A stretch of DNA of 64,000 nt, taken from Endozoicomonas sp. Mp262 (GTDB taxonomy: Bacteria; Pseudomonadota; Gammaproteobacteria; Pseudomonadales; Endozoicomonadaceae). Both the position numbers and the translations under genes were made by a program. The notes under the pieces are model-generated. The model worked only from the letters and a program-made list of their open reading frames with translations. It ran no database searches and was not told the DNA's origin. Location of the stretch: the NCBI RefSeq assembly GCF_025643335.1, contig NZ_CP092489.1, forward strand, positions 811,001 to 875,000. The letters run 5' to 3'. Below, in pieces: positions 44,992-53,590 of this stretch (position 1 is its first letter; each line of letters starts with the position of its first letter).

Positions 44992-46116
44992 TTACAACTG
45001 AAACGCCGCTTGTTCTGGCTCATAACTAAATGAGCGAAGCGGCTGCTTTCTCTCTTCCTTCAAAATAGTTTTGTTTGACTCTAATAAATAGCGCATTACA
45101 TCGGCAACAGCATGGGCTAGCTCACAAGGTACAGCATTGCCTATCTGCCTATATAGTGCCGATTGCCTACCATGTAAAAGATACCCCTTTGGAAAAGATT
45201 GCAGTGCCAACGCCTCATCGACTGTAATACGCCTTAAGTAACTAGGGGCAGACTTAAAACCATTAGGCTCTCCCCCCTCTAACAAATGAGAATGGTATCC
45301 ATGTATCCATTCCTCTCTGCTTTCGTATAGGGCTGCTTCATCAACTATCGGAGTTCTATTACCCCCCATACTTGCAGGCAAGGTTGAGGCATAACCGTCA
45401 AGCTTTAACGGTCTTCCTTGTCCATTAAACATCATGCCCGCATAAGGCGATTTTCGGAGAACTGGCTTTGAAGCAATAGTAATCTTTGCATTGCATACAT
45501 GCTCATTTCCTACCTCACCCGGCTTTGGCAGTCCTTGTAATGTTTCGCGTACAGTACGCGCTCTTACCTTTCTTAACTCAAGGAATGAGCGAAACTGTCT
45601 TTTATCAAATTCCTCTAACATGCCAACAAAGAACATTCGCTCCCGCGCCTGCGGCACTCCATAGTCAGAAGCATTGAGTACGATCAAATCGGTTAAATAT
45701 CCATACTCATTGGCTTTTCGCCTTAATTCACTCCTAAATGACTCGAATTTACTCAACAGTGCTAGAGACTTGACGTTTTCCATCACAAAGCATTTAGGCT
45801 TTACACGACGGACAACCTCCATAAATGACATGACTAGTTGACTTCTAGGGTCATTAAGATCCATCTTACCTGCTACGGAAAATCCCTGACATGGTGGACC
45901 ACCAAACACACAATCAATATCATCAATCGAGTTCAACTCGTGCATCCAATCTTCAACACATCCACAGCGGATAATATTTCCATGATTAAGGCTATAGGTT
46001 TTACAAGCATCCTTATCTATGTCATTAGCCCATACAGGCTCAAAGCCTGCATTAACAAACCCCACATCCATACCGCCCGCACCAGAGAATAAAGATATCG
46101 ATCGCACTAGCACCAC
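44992..46116 (-). CDS. DNA (cytosine-5-)-methyltransferase
   Basis: The 374-residue enzyme has the C5 methyltransferase motifs in order: FSGAGGMDVGFVNAGF (I), GGPPCQGFSVAGK (IV, nucleophile Cys), FVMENVKSL (VI), QARERMFFVG (VIII), and LQSFPKGYLLHG with YRQIGNAVP (IX-X). It is read away from the controller and endonuclease genes at 46169-49171. If the endonuclease is SacI-like, the expected site would be GAGCTC, but the target is inference. Because the nuclease is broken, this enzyme would now act as an orphan methyltransferase. Confidence 0.92.
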   Translation of the reverse strand: MVLVRSISLFSGAGGMDVGFVNAGFEPVWANDIDKDACKTYSLNHGNIIRCGCVEDWMHELNSIDDIDCVFGGPPCQGFSVAGKMDLNDPRSQLVMSFMEVVRRVKPKCFVMENVKSLALLSKFESFRSELRRKANEYGYLTDLIVLNASDYGVPQARERMFFVGMLEEFDKRQFRSFLELRKVRARTVRETLQGLPKPGEVGNEHVCNAKITIASKPVLRKSPYAGMMFNGQGRPLKLDGYASTLPASMGGNRTPIVDEAALYESREEWIHGYHSHLLEGGEPNGFKSAPSYLRRITVDEALALQSFPKGYLLHGRQSALYRQIGNAVPCELAHAVADVMRYLLESNKTILKEERKQPLRSFSYEPEQAAFQL

Positions 46117-46273
46117 CTAAATATTCGATTTTGGAATATTTCATATTATAGCTTCTAGTAAAGCACACATGAAGAACAGAACTACGACTATTCATGACTC
46201 GCGATACAAGGCTCTCATTAGACGCGTTACAGAGCTTAGAAAACTAACTGGATTATCGCAAAAGGAGTTAGCT

Positions 46274-47918
46274 CAGCTATTCCCGCATGATGAACGTCGA
46301 TGATCGTTGGTATTGACAATAAGGCAGCAAAAATAATGAAGCCGATCAAAACTGAGCCGCCAATTAACAAAGCGGAGCTTTAAAGAAAAAATGTCACCCC
46401 TGAACGTAGCTACGATATGGCCGGTTATGATGTATCGAATGGAATCACCCTTTTCTCTTCAATACCATGAGTTACTGTGTAAAAAAGCCCCTCCCACGTT
46501 TTTATCAGCCAATGCAAAAAATAGCCCTGTATCCATTTCCATAATGCTATACGGACTCCTTTTGAGCGGGTTCTTAAAGCTTCCTGAAACTGGGGACAGC
46601 ACAGTTCCTGTATTTGATCTACGAGAAAAGCAAGCATCGTCAGATAGGCCAGATTTGTGGCTAAGTGCTTCTCACCGTGACCGTAGTTATGTTCGAGATC
46701 GTAGCCTTGATTTTTCAGGGTGTTAAACGTCTGGTTCTCAATATGCCATCGGCAGCGCCCTCCTTTCATGACGGGTTCTATGGTTTCTTCGTTAAGCGGA
46801 ATATCAGTCACCCAGCACCAGATATGCTGTTTACCTTTTTTATCGGTTTCGACAAAATCAAGCACATTAACCTGTTCTGCATATTTTGCCTTGTTCAGCC
46901 TGACGTCATTGGCATAGCGAAACCACCACTTAATTCCAGTCTCTTCATTAACTTTTTCAGCACGGTGAACTTTTCCTTCTTTATCCAGCTCATCCATCGC
47001 TTCAACCAGCGAGGCATGGTTGCCATCTTTCGCGACAATGATGTAATGCCAGCCATAACTCTTAATCAGTTGGACAGTGGGGTTGTCAGCATAAAGACTG
47101 TCCAGAAGAATAACGAACTTTAGACGTGGGTGATGCTCTCGTATGGTGGCAAACAACCGTTTAATGGCATTTTTTTCACAGTCATTTTTGGTCGAACCGT
47201 CCTGGCAAACTATGGCTTCCGGTGCCAATGGCAAGACTGTTTTTTGATCCGGGTGAGCAATGCATGCTGCCATTAACTGGTGGTAGTGAGCTTCGTTGGC
47301 CTTTCCCTTATTTTTAGTACAGCACTCCTGACAAGGTTTTTTATTATTGCAGGAGTAAAATAGCCCAGTTCCATCGATCGGGAGCAAGTAGTGATTTTTC
47401 AAGTTCCCGCAGTGAAATTCGAATGCCTTCAGTAATCCGCCCCTTTGGACGTTAGACAGCAATGTCTTAAAAGGCTTTTTGAACTCTACGGGATCTATTG
47501 GATCCAGGATTTCCCGCATACTGGTATCACAGGGAGCACGTTTTTTTATCTGATACAGGTGCTCAAGGTTATGCCTTACTTCTTGCTCTGTTTTATCACG
47601 CTCAAACGAGAGGAGCGATGGGTACTTGAGATGCATCATGGCAAAAGCGGACATGGAGGCATCATGTATTGTTATTTTTCTGGAATCCTTGTTTGGTCGG
47701 ACATCTGGAATTTGCTCATAACTTTCAGAAATCGTAGTAATTAAACTGTTTGCACAAAGATGCTTACGACTTTTTTGGAATGGATAAGCCATGAGAGACA
47801 GCCATTGATAAAGTATCCCTATCAAAAGTAGACGTTATTTTGTGCGAAATCACTCCATTTGGAATTTACTGTAAGCCTTGCTGTTGCAGTGATTTAATTG
47901 ATGTCACGGGAATAGCTG
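46274..47918 (-). mobile_element. 1645-bp IS, full copy B
   Basis: The same element as the copy at 37868-39512, in the opposite orientation, with identical length, ends (CAGCTATTCCCG) and transposase. Its target duplication is GAGTTAGCT. It splits the XRE gene of the restriction-modification locus. Confidence 0.92.
46425..47825 (-). CDS. DDE transposase of IS copy B
   Basis: The 466-residue product is identical to that at 37961-39361, with the same DDE landmarks and no disruption. Both copies could supply transposase for the 740-bp partial copy at 34110-34849. Confidence 0.88.
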   Translation of the reverse strand: MIGILYQWLSLMAYPFQKSRKHLCANSLITTISESYEQIPDVRPNKDSRKITIHDASMSAFAMMHLKYPSLLSFERDKTEQEVRHNLEHLYQIKKRAPCDTSMREILDPIDPVEFKKPFKTLLSNVQRGGLLKAFEFHCGNLKNHYLLPIDGTGLFYSCNNKKPCQECCTKNKGKANEAHYHQLMAACIAHPDQKTVLPLAPEAIVCQDGSTKNDCEKNAIKRLFATIREHHPRLKFVILLDSLYADNPTVQLIKSYGWHYIIVAKDGNHASLVEAMDELDKEGKVHRAEKVNEETGIKWWFRYANDVRLNKAKYAEQVNVLDFVETDKKGKQHIWCWVTDIPLNEETIEPVMKGGRCRWHIENQTFNTLKNQGYDLEHNYGHGEKHLATNLAYLTMLAFLVDQIQELCCPQFQEALRTRSKGVRIALWKWIQGYFLHWLIKTWEGLFYTVTHGIEEKRVIPFDTS

Positions 47919-48069
47919 GAGTTAGCTCAAGCTATTGGGGTTTCCCAGTCAGATATTTCGAAAGTCGAGCGATGTGAGCGACGCCTTGACATCATAGAGC
48001 TATACGACGTTCTCTGGTATTTGGCACATCAAGACCAAAATCTTTTTGATAAGTATCTAACAGAAATTT

Positions 48070-49171
48070 ATGAAACTTTCCGTAAACCATAGCGTAGCAA
48101 GAACAATCTTGAAGAGCGCTGTTGAACAAGTAACTCGCAACAATTACCAGACCTGTCCCGAACTTGCTGACAACATCAGGCTCATAACACTTGGGACACA
48201 CCTTACCTACAGATATGTTCTACTCACTGGCATTCTTTCAAAAGCAGCAAACCCCGAGGTAAACCCTCTTGTATTGCAAGTTAAATCAGGGCTACCCGGA
48301 GCTTTTGATGCGCGCTCTGTATGCCACAAAGTAATAGTGCCTTTAGAAAAAGAGCTACTGGGAAACAGGCTTGGTGCATCAAATGAGCCATACCTCAATA
48401 AACCTGCAAGGATTTCCTGAAATGTCTAAGGAGAACGCAGTACGCAGAGGGAATGACCTGCTGCTGAGGGATAAACTAGTAGATGTACTAGAGTATATGC
48501 AGGACAAAGATGGCGACTACTCTTTTAAGGCTCTCTGTACAGTCATAGAGGCCATTTTTGAGCGTCCATCACAAGACCTTACCGAAATAACCGAGAACCT
48601 ACCATCTACACTATTTTCGCATGATATTCAGTCAATATTAGCTGACTTCATAAGCCAGTCTTGGGAGGGACAATCTGCTGCTCTTGCTACAGGTATATGC
48701 TTTAGCTTACTTAGAAAAGAGTTCTTATCCACTGACATTGAAGTAAAAGTACATCCTGCAAATCAGGCTGGTTCCTCATCAAAAGAAGTACTGGATATTG
48801 ATGTGTATCATCAGAACCAGATTGAAACAGCCATTGAAGTAAAGGATAAGCCTTTCTCACCTAAAGATGTAGAACATGCAGTATCAAAAGCTATCAAGTC
48901 TGGCCTCCAAGGAACCATTTTCGTCATAGGGCCACAGGCTCATTTAACTGAGCAAACCCTTGATCAGGTAACAGCTTATTGGAAACAAAAAAATATTGCC
49001 CTAACATTTATCAAGTTAGAAGAACTGATTGGCTTCACTGGATATATGACTCCAGCCATTGAATCTGGAACGTTAGTAAAGATCATTCAAAGCAAGCTTG
49101 AAGGAATGAAAGCCAAGGATGAGCTGAAGAAGCATATTTATTTGATTTTTAAGAAGCGCGGCTGGATATAA
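48070..49171 (+). pseudogene. SacI-family restriction endonuclease with a one-base frameshift
   Basis: The first frame (48070-48420) ends EPYLNKPARIS and stop; the second frame (to 49171) carries FPEMSKENAVRRGNDL. Removing one A (48412) joins them as NKPAR-FPEMSKENAVRRG, a junction that matches SacI-type endonucleases as I remember them. The restored length is about 366 residues. The second half has the PD-(D/E)xK-type pattern LDIDVYHQNQIETAIEVKDKPF. It starts inside the controller's last codons and faces the methyltransferase. With the shift, no full nuclease is made. A sequencing or assembly error is the alternative. Confidence 0.78.
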
Positions 49172-49332
49172 ACTCACCTCATAAAGAGGCGGATTATCAC
49201 CTCTTTTAGAAAAGAGTATTGCTTTGTAACCTGCCATGTCCCAGCCATGAGCATTTATTGTGATTTCAGCAATCTCACCCTATGAAAATCATTTACGGCC
49301 ATCAATTCTACAGAAAAGAGGATAAGTAATCG

Positions 49333-49959
49333 ATGATTCCAGCACTAGAAGCATTGAAACGACTACAGGAAGGGAACCGTCGATTTGCATCCGGGGTCAT
49401 GAGCCTGGATAAACTGGCCAGTGCCAATAAACGCACGGACCTGGCGGCAGGACAGGAACCCTTTGCCATTATTCTTGGCTGCTCTGACTCCCGGGTGCCT
49501 GCCGAGTTTATTTTTGATCAGGGACTGGGCGACCTGTTTGTTATTCGGGTAGCCGGGAATGTGGTGGCTCCATCCCAGGTGGGAAGTGTGGAATTTGCCG
49601 CCGAGTGCTTTAATACCCGACTGGTGGTGGTGCTCGGCCATTCGCGCTGTGGCGCTGTTACAGCAACCCTGGAAGAAATGAAACGCCCCACCAAAAGCCA
49701 GTCACGCAACCTGCGCTCGATTGTTAACCGTATCCGCCCCTCAATAGAAGGGCTTCTGGAAGAAGAAAGCCCCAGTAGCCATGAAAAGCTGATGCAGAGG
49801 GCCGTAAGGGCCAATGTCAGGGCATCCGTCAATCAATTAAAACATGGCTCAGAGATTCTGGAGCAGCTTACTGAAGAGAACGGCCTGCTAATCGTCGGTG
49901 CCGAATACTCACTGGACACAGGCCTGGTTCACTTCTTTGATGGAGTTCCTTTAGACTAG
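49333..49959 (+). CDS. beta-class carbonic anhydrase
   Basis: The 208-residue enzyme interconverts CO2 and bicarbonate. It shows [30 protein letters not shown] (zinc Cys and the Asp-Arg pair), and [14 protein letters not shown] (zinc His and Cys). No signal peptide is seen, so it is cytoplasmic. It ends 9 bases into the end of convergent rhlE. Confidence 0.93.
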   Translation: MIPALEALKRLQEGNRRFASGVMSLDKLASANKRTDLAAGQEPFAIILGCSDSRVPAEFIFDQGLGDLFVIRVAGNVVAPSQVGSVEFAAECFNTRLVVVLGHSRCGAVTATLEEMKRPTKSQSRNLRSIVNRIRPSIEGLLEEESPSSHEKLMQRAVRANVRASVNQLKHGSEILEQLTEENGLLIVGAEYSLDTGLVHFFDGVPLD

Positions 49960-51240
49960 CCCCTTTACGCTCCTTCTTACCCTGGGTTTATTAGTGCCTT
50001 CGGTTACCTTTTTAGGGGCGCGCTGGCCGTCTTTATGACCGGGTTTTGGTTTCTTGGGTTTCTTTGGCTTGGCTGGGCGATGGTTTAACCGGGACTCAGG
50101 CAGGTCATGGACTGGCTCAAAACCATCCATCAGCTGACGGGGCAACAATTGTTTGATCAGTCTTTCAATATCGGAAAGCTGCTTAAACTCATCCGCACTG
50201 ACCAGGGATACCGCCTGTCCACGGGAACCCGCCCGCCCGGTTCGACCAATACGATGAACATAGTCTTCAGGCACATTAGGTAAATCAAAATTGACCACTT
50301 GGGGCAGCTGGTCAATATCCAGTCCCCTGGCGGCAATGTCTGTAGCTACCAGTATACGGGTATCGCCATTTTTAAAATCTGACAGCGCTTTAGTCCGGGC
50401 ATTCTGGCTTTTATTACCGTGAATGGCGGCAGCCTTAATCCCTTCCTCATCCAGGTAGCGAGTCAGACGGTTCGCTCCGTGCTTGGTCCGGGTAAATACC
50501 AGCACTTGCTCCCACTTCTTTTCAATGATCAACTGGGTTAACAACGCCGGCTTGCGCTTTTTATCCACAGGACAAATCCACTGCTTGACCGTTTTAGCCG
50601 TGGTGTTTCTAGGACTCACTGATATCTCTACGGGATTATTGACTAGCCCTTTAGCCAGTGAGCGAATCTCATTGGAGAAGGTGGCAGAGAACAGCAGGTT
50701 CTGACGGTTCTTCGGCAGCAAGGCCAGAATTTTACGAATATCATGGATAAAGCCCATATCCAGCATTCGATCCGCTTCATCAAGAACCAATACTTCCAGC
50801 TGCTTGAATCGCACTGCATTCTGGCTATGCAGGTCCAGCAAGCGACCGGGTGTTGCCACCAGAATATCCGCACCCCGGCGCAGCCTCATCATTTGAGGGT
50901 TGATTTTCACCCCTCCGTAGACCACGGCAGAGCTTAATCGCAGATTTTTACCGTAAGTGGCCACACTGTCTCCCACCTGAGCGGCCAGTTCCCTGGTGGG
51001 TGTTAGCACCAGCGCCCTGGCCTGGTTAGCCCGAGCCCGCTCACCTTTGGCCAGCCGTTCCAGAATAGGCAGGGTAAACCCTGCGGTTTTACCAGTGCCC
51101 GTCTGTGCTGCCGCCATGACATCCTGGCCTTTTAGCACGGCAGGTATAGCCTGGGCCTGAATAGGAGAAGGGGTCTTGTAGCCTTGCTCCGCTACGGCTT
51201 CAAGAATAGGGGCAGATAAGCCCAAGGAGGCAAAGCTCAT
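49951..51240 (-). CDS. rhlE: DEAD-box RNA helicase RhlE
   Basis: The 429-residue protein carries all helicase motifs: [19 protein letters not shown] with the Q motif, [12 protein letters not shown] (I), PTRELAAQV (Ia), [12 protein letters not shown] (II), FSATF (III), [11 protein letters not shown] (V) and [10 protein letters not shown] (VI). The tail is basic ([17 protein letters not shown]), as in RhlE. It unwinds RNA in ribosome assembly and decay. Confidence 0.93.
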   Translation of the reverse strand: MSFASLGLSAPILEAVAEQGYKTPSPIQAQAIPAVLKGQDVMAAAQTGTGKTAGFTLPILERLAKGERARANQARALVLTPTRELAAQVGDSVATYGKNLRLSSAVVYGGVKINPQMMRLRRGADILVATPGRLLDLHSQNAVRFKQLEVLVLDEADRMLDMGFIHDIRKILALLPKNRQNLLFSATFSNEIRSLAKGLVNNPVEISVSPRNTTAKTVKQWICPVDKKRKPALLTQLIIEKKWEQVLVFTRTKHGANRLTRYLDEEGIKAAAIHGNKSQNARTKALSDFKNGDTRILVATDIAARGLDIDQLPQVVNFDLPNVPEDYVHRIGRTGRAGSRGQAVSLVSADEFKQLSDIERLIKQLLPRQLMDGFEPVHDLPESRLNHRPAKPKKPKKPKPGHKDGQRAPKKVTEGTNKPRVRRSVKGLV

Positions 51241-51362
51241 ATCATCGTCTCGTTGCTGCTTTCAAAAACCCGCCTATGAGAGTCCACCTCTGCTTTAGCG
51301 GGCGTGCAGCTTACCGAAACTTGCGGATTAGTGCTATTTTTGCTCTGGATTTCTCCTGAGAA

Positions 51363-52346
51363 TCAAAACTTGTAACTTAAACCAGCCATTAGCAGTAATG
51401 ATTTCTCCTCATAAAAATCAATATTGGAGTGGGTATAGTTATAGCCTGTTAAAGCGATAAAATCCCAATCCTTCAGGCTGAATGGCTCATCATAAGAGTA
51501 GGCAAGAAATGCACTATAACGATGGTCTTTCTGTTTCTCACCGAAAACCGGGTTAGTCTCATCAAAACGGGCCTGTTTATAACTGAGGGTCAGAGCCAGG
51601 GTTGAGTCAGCTTGCATGCTGACTATCCCGCCTTCAATACCATAGGCATTACTTGCCATGGCATCTCCATCCGCCTTGTCTTTCATATAGATAAGGGCGC
51701 TTCTTAGGAATAAATTCCGTGATAGCTTATAGCGATGGCTTCCTTTGGCCAAAAAAATATTCCCTTCCCTCTTCAATAACTCCTGCTGGGCGTCGGTGTA
51801 ATTCCTTTGACCACTCTTTTCTTCATCTACCTTTGTTTTTCCCGCAGCCAACTCAATAGAAAAGTCAGACCCCATGATGTTCTTATATTGAAAACGAACA
51901 GCCTGCCTTTTTTGCCTGGTTTCCTCCCGGTCTTCCCCGGTGATAAACGGATCTGCCCAGGTTTTAGTTGAAATGACTCCGGGAATAATACTAAAAGACA
52001 TCGTGCCATTTTGCTGGAATGACTGCCGGTACCCTGCCTCTATGTAAAAATTACCTAATGCCAGGTCAGAACGGCTGGATCCGAAAAACAATTGCCTGTC
52101 CTGATCTGCAAAGGTGTATCGCACCAGTCCCATAGGAGCCATCAAATACTTACCCTGACTGCCGCCCGATTGATCCAGGGTACTGGTGGATTTATTGTCG
52201 GTATTGAATTGAGAATGCTTGTGAGTGAAGCCGGCAAGAATCGACACTTCACCACTAAAGCCCGGTTCCCATTGCTGAGGCGGCTGTGCTGCTGCTACAG
52301 CACTCATTGAATAAGCTACAAGCCCAACGGATAACTCTTTCAGCAT
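51363..52346 (-). CDS. outer-membrane beta-barrel-like protein (DUF2860-like)
   Basis: The 327-residue protein has a signal peptide (KELSVGLVAYSMSAVAAA) and repeated amphipathic strands ending in an aromatic residue (final LLLMAGLSYKF), as in outer-membrane barrels. The start of the mature part, PGFSGEVSILAGFTHKHSQFNTDNK, recalls the DUF2860 family of marine gammaproteobacteria. The function is unknown; a porin-like role is a guess. It lies between rhlE and iolB, read leftward. Confidence 0.7.
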   Translation of the reverse strand: MLKELSVGLVAYSMSAVAAAQPPQQWEPGFSGEVSILAGFTHKHSQFNTDNKSTSTLDQSGGSQGKYLMAPMGLVRYTFADQDRQLFFGSSRSDLALGNFYIEAGYRQSFQQNGTMSFSIIPGVISTKTWADPFITGEDREETRQKRQAVRFQYKNIMGSDFSIELAAGKTKVDEEKSGQRNYTDAQQELLKREGNIFLAKGSHRYKLSRNLFLRSALIYMKDKADGDAMASNAYGIEGGIVSMQADSTLALTLSYKQARFDETNPVFGEKQKDHRYSAFLAYSYDEPFSLKDWDFIALTGYNYTHSNIDFYEEKSLLLMAGLSYKF

Positions 52347-52512
52347 ATCTATTCCCTGAATTATTGTGTTTATTTTGGGTATTTTGCCCCGATCAGATAA
52401 GCCAGTAAGTTTTATTTTTCAATGAAACATACCCATTGCACTTTATAGCGGATAACCCTTCAATCAAACAAGTGTCGTGTGTGCATCCAAATTTATCTGA
52501 ACACTCCCTAGA

Positions 52513-52558
52513 GGCTGTTGACGTTTTCTCGTGTGCTCACGATCAAACGTCAACAGCC
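52513..52558 (-). terminator. long hairpin beyond iolB
   Basis: GGCTGTTGACGTTT pairs with AAACGTCAACAGCC, with an inner CGTG/CACG stem. It abuts the iolB stop. There is no T run, so termination is likely only if other factors help. Confidence 0.6.
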
Positions 52559-52559
52559 C

Positions 52560-53363
52560 CTAATTTAACATCCACTCATGATCAGGATCATTATGGAACT
52601 TCCAGGCCCTGGTGGGTCCAGCCATTACGTTAAGATAATAAAGTTCATAGCCGTGGGGGGCTGCCACAGGATGATAGCCCCTTGGAACCAGGACAGTATC
52701 CTTATCCTCAACAGACATGGTTTCGTCAATGTCCCGCTCATCGGTATAAACCCGCTGAAAAGCAAACCCCTGGGGTGGATTCAAACGATGATAATAGGTC
52801 TCCTCAAGATAAGATTCCCTTGGCATATCATCGGTATCATGTTTATGGGGAGGATAGCTGGATGAGTGCCCCCCGGGAGTATAAACCTCAGTAATCAGCA
52901 GGCTGTCCGCATCATGCTCTGGCATCAGAATATTATGAATCAGGCGCTGGTTTGTTCCCTCTCCCCGATCCATAACAGTCATATCTTCCGGCTTCAAATG
53001 ACGCACCTTACGTATTTTGCTTTTGCCGGGTGCTTTACATACAGCCAGTTCCAGGTCAGTGGTTGCTATTACTCTAAAATCGGTTGCCATTGGCAGATAA
53101 ACCCCGTGAGGCGGTATCTTGTCAAAGGGCGACATTCGTCCGCCAATATCGGTCAGCGTTGAATCTTCTGTGATGACAGAGCATTTTCCAGCCACCAGAA
53201 CCAAGCATACTTCCTGATCGCACCCGGAAAAATCGAGGTAATCACCCGTCTTTAACTCATAAACTTCAAAACCCACATATTTCCACCCTGCGCTTTCAGG
53301 GGTGATATGCGTTATACAGTGTTGATGGCTGCGTTTTTCAGATTTTACTAAAAGAGATGACAT
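52560..53363 (-). CDS. iolB: 5-deoxy-glucuronate isomerase
   Basis: IolB converts 5-deoxy-glucuronate to 2-deoxy-5-keto-gluconate in myo-inositol breakdown. The 267-residue protein is a double cupin: EVCLVLVAGKCSV near the start, then a metal site with GGHSSSYPPHKHDTDD and the matching LEETYYHR (E and H), and PRGYHPVAAPHGYELYYLNVMAGP at the end. It is divergent from iolC, with a palindrome between them. Confidence 0.94.
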   Translation of the reverse strand: MSSLLVKSEKRSHQHCITHITPESAGWKYVGFEVYELKTGDYLDFSGCDQEVCLVLVAGKCSVITEDSTLTDIGGRMSPFDKIPPHGVYLPMATDFRVIATTDLELAVCKAPGKSKIRKVRHLKPEDMTVMDRGEGTNQRLIHNILMPEHDADSLLITEVYTPGGHSSSYPPHKHDTDDMPRESYLEETYYHRLNPPQGFAFQRVYTDERDIDETMSVEDKDTVLVPRGYHPVAAPHGYELYYLNVMAGPTRAWKFHNDPDHEWMLN

Positions 53364-53486
53364 AACATTTACTTCTTTTATCTATTGCCTTCAAGCTCAA
53401 GCCAGGCCCTGTATTTCTATTACAGAAAAGTTATGAAATGTTTGCTCCAGATCAAATGAAATAATAATTTCAAAACATATTATTTA

Positions 53487-53502
53487 TGGAAAATATTTTT
53501 CA
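53487..53502. promoter_or_regulatory. candidate operator between iolB and iolC
   Basis: TGGAAAATATTTTTCA is a near-perfect 16-bp palindrome located 50 bases before iolC in the divergent iol intergenic region. Sites of the GGAA-N6-TTCC type are reported for some IolR repressors; this one is GGAA-N6-TTTC. Which protein binds, if any, is not known. Confidence 0.4.
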
Positions 53503-53590
53503 ATCACCCAAGCAACCAAAAAATAAGAGGTGGTGATTGATGGAGTTATCGCTCTTAAAGAAAATAATTTATCACAAGGGGTGGAGACAC

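Larger units (their letters stand above)
46169..48092 (+). pseudogene. XRE-family controller gene of the restriction locus, split by an IS
   Basis: Codons 1-35 (46169-46273) read to KLTGLSQKELA, the first half of a helix-turn-helix. The 9-bp duplication GAGTTAGCT (46265-46273 and 47919-47927) allows the frame to continue as QAIGVSQSDISKVERCERR to TAG at 48090-48092. The restored protein has 89 residues, the size of restriction-modification controller (C) proteins, and an intact XRE fold. Its end overlaps the endonuclease start by 23 bases, as in many C-R operons. With the IS in place the protein lacks its recognition helix and should be inactive. Confidence 0.85.

Noticed and set aside
48405..48425. 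Programmed frameshift in the endonuclease gene
   Set aside because: No slippery heptamer or stimulatory hairpin is evident at the junction; a simple one-base insertion explains it better.
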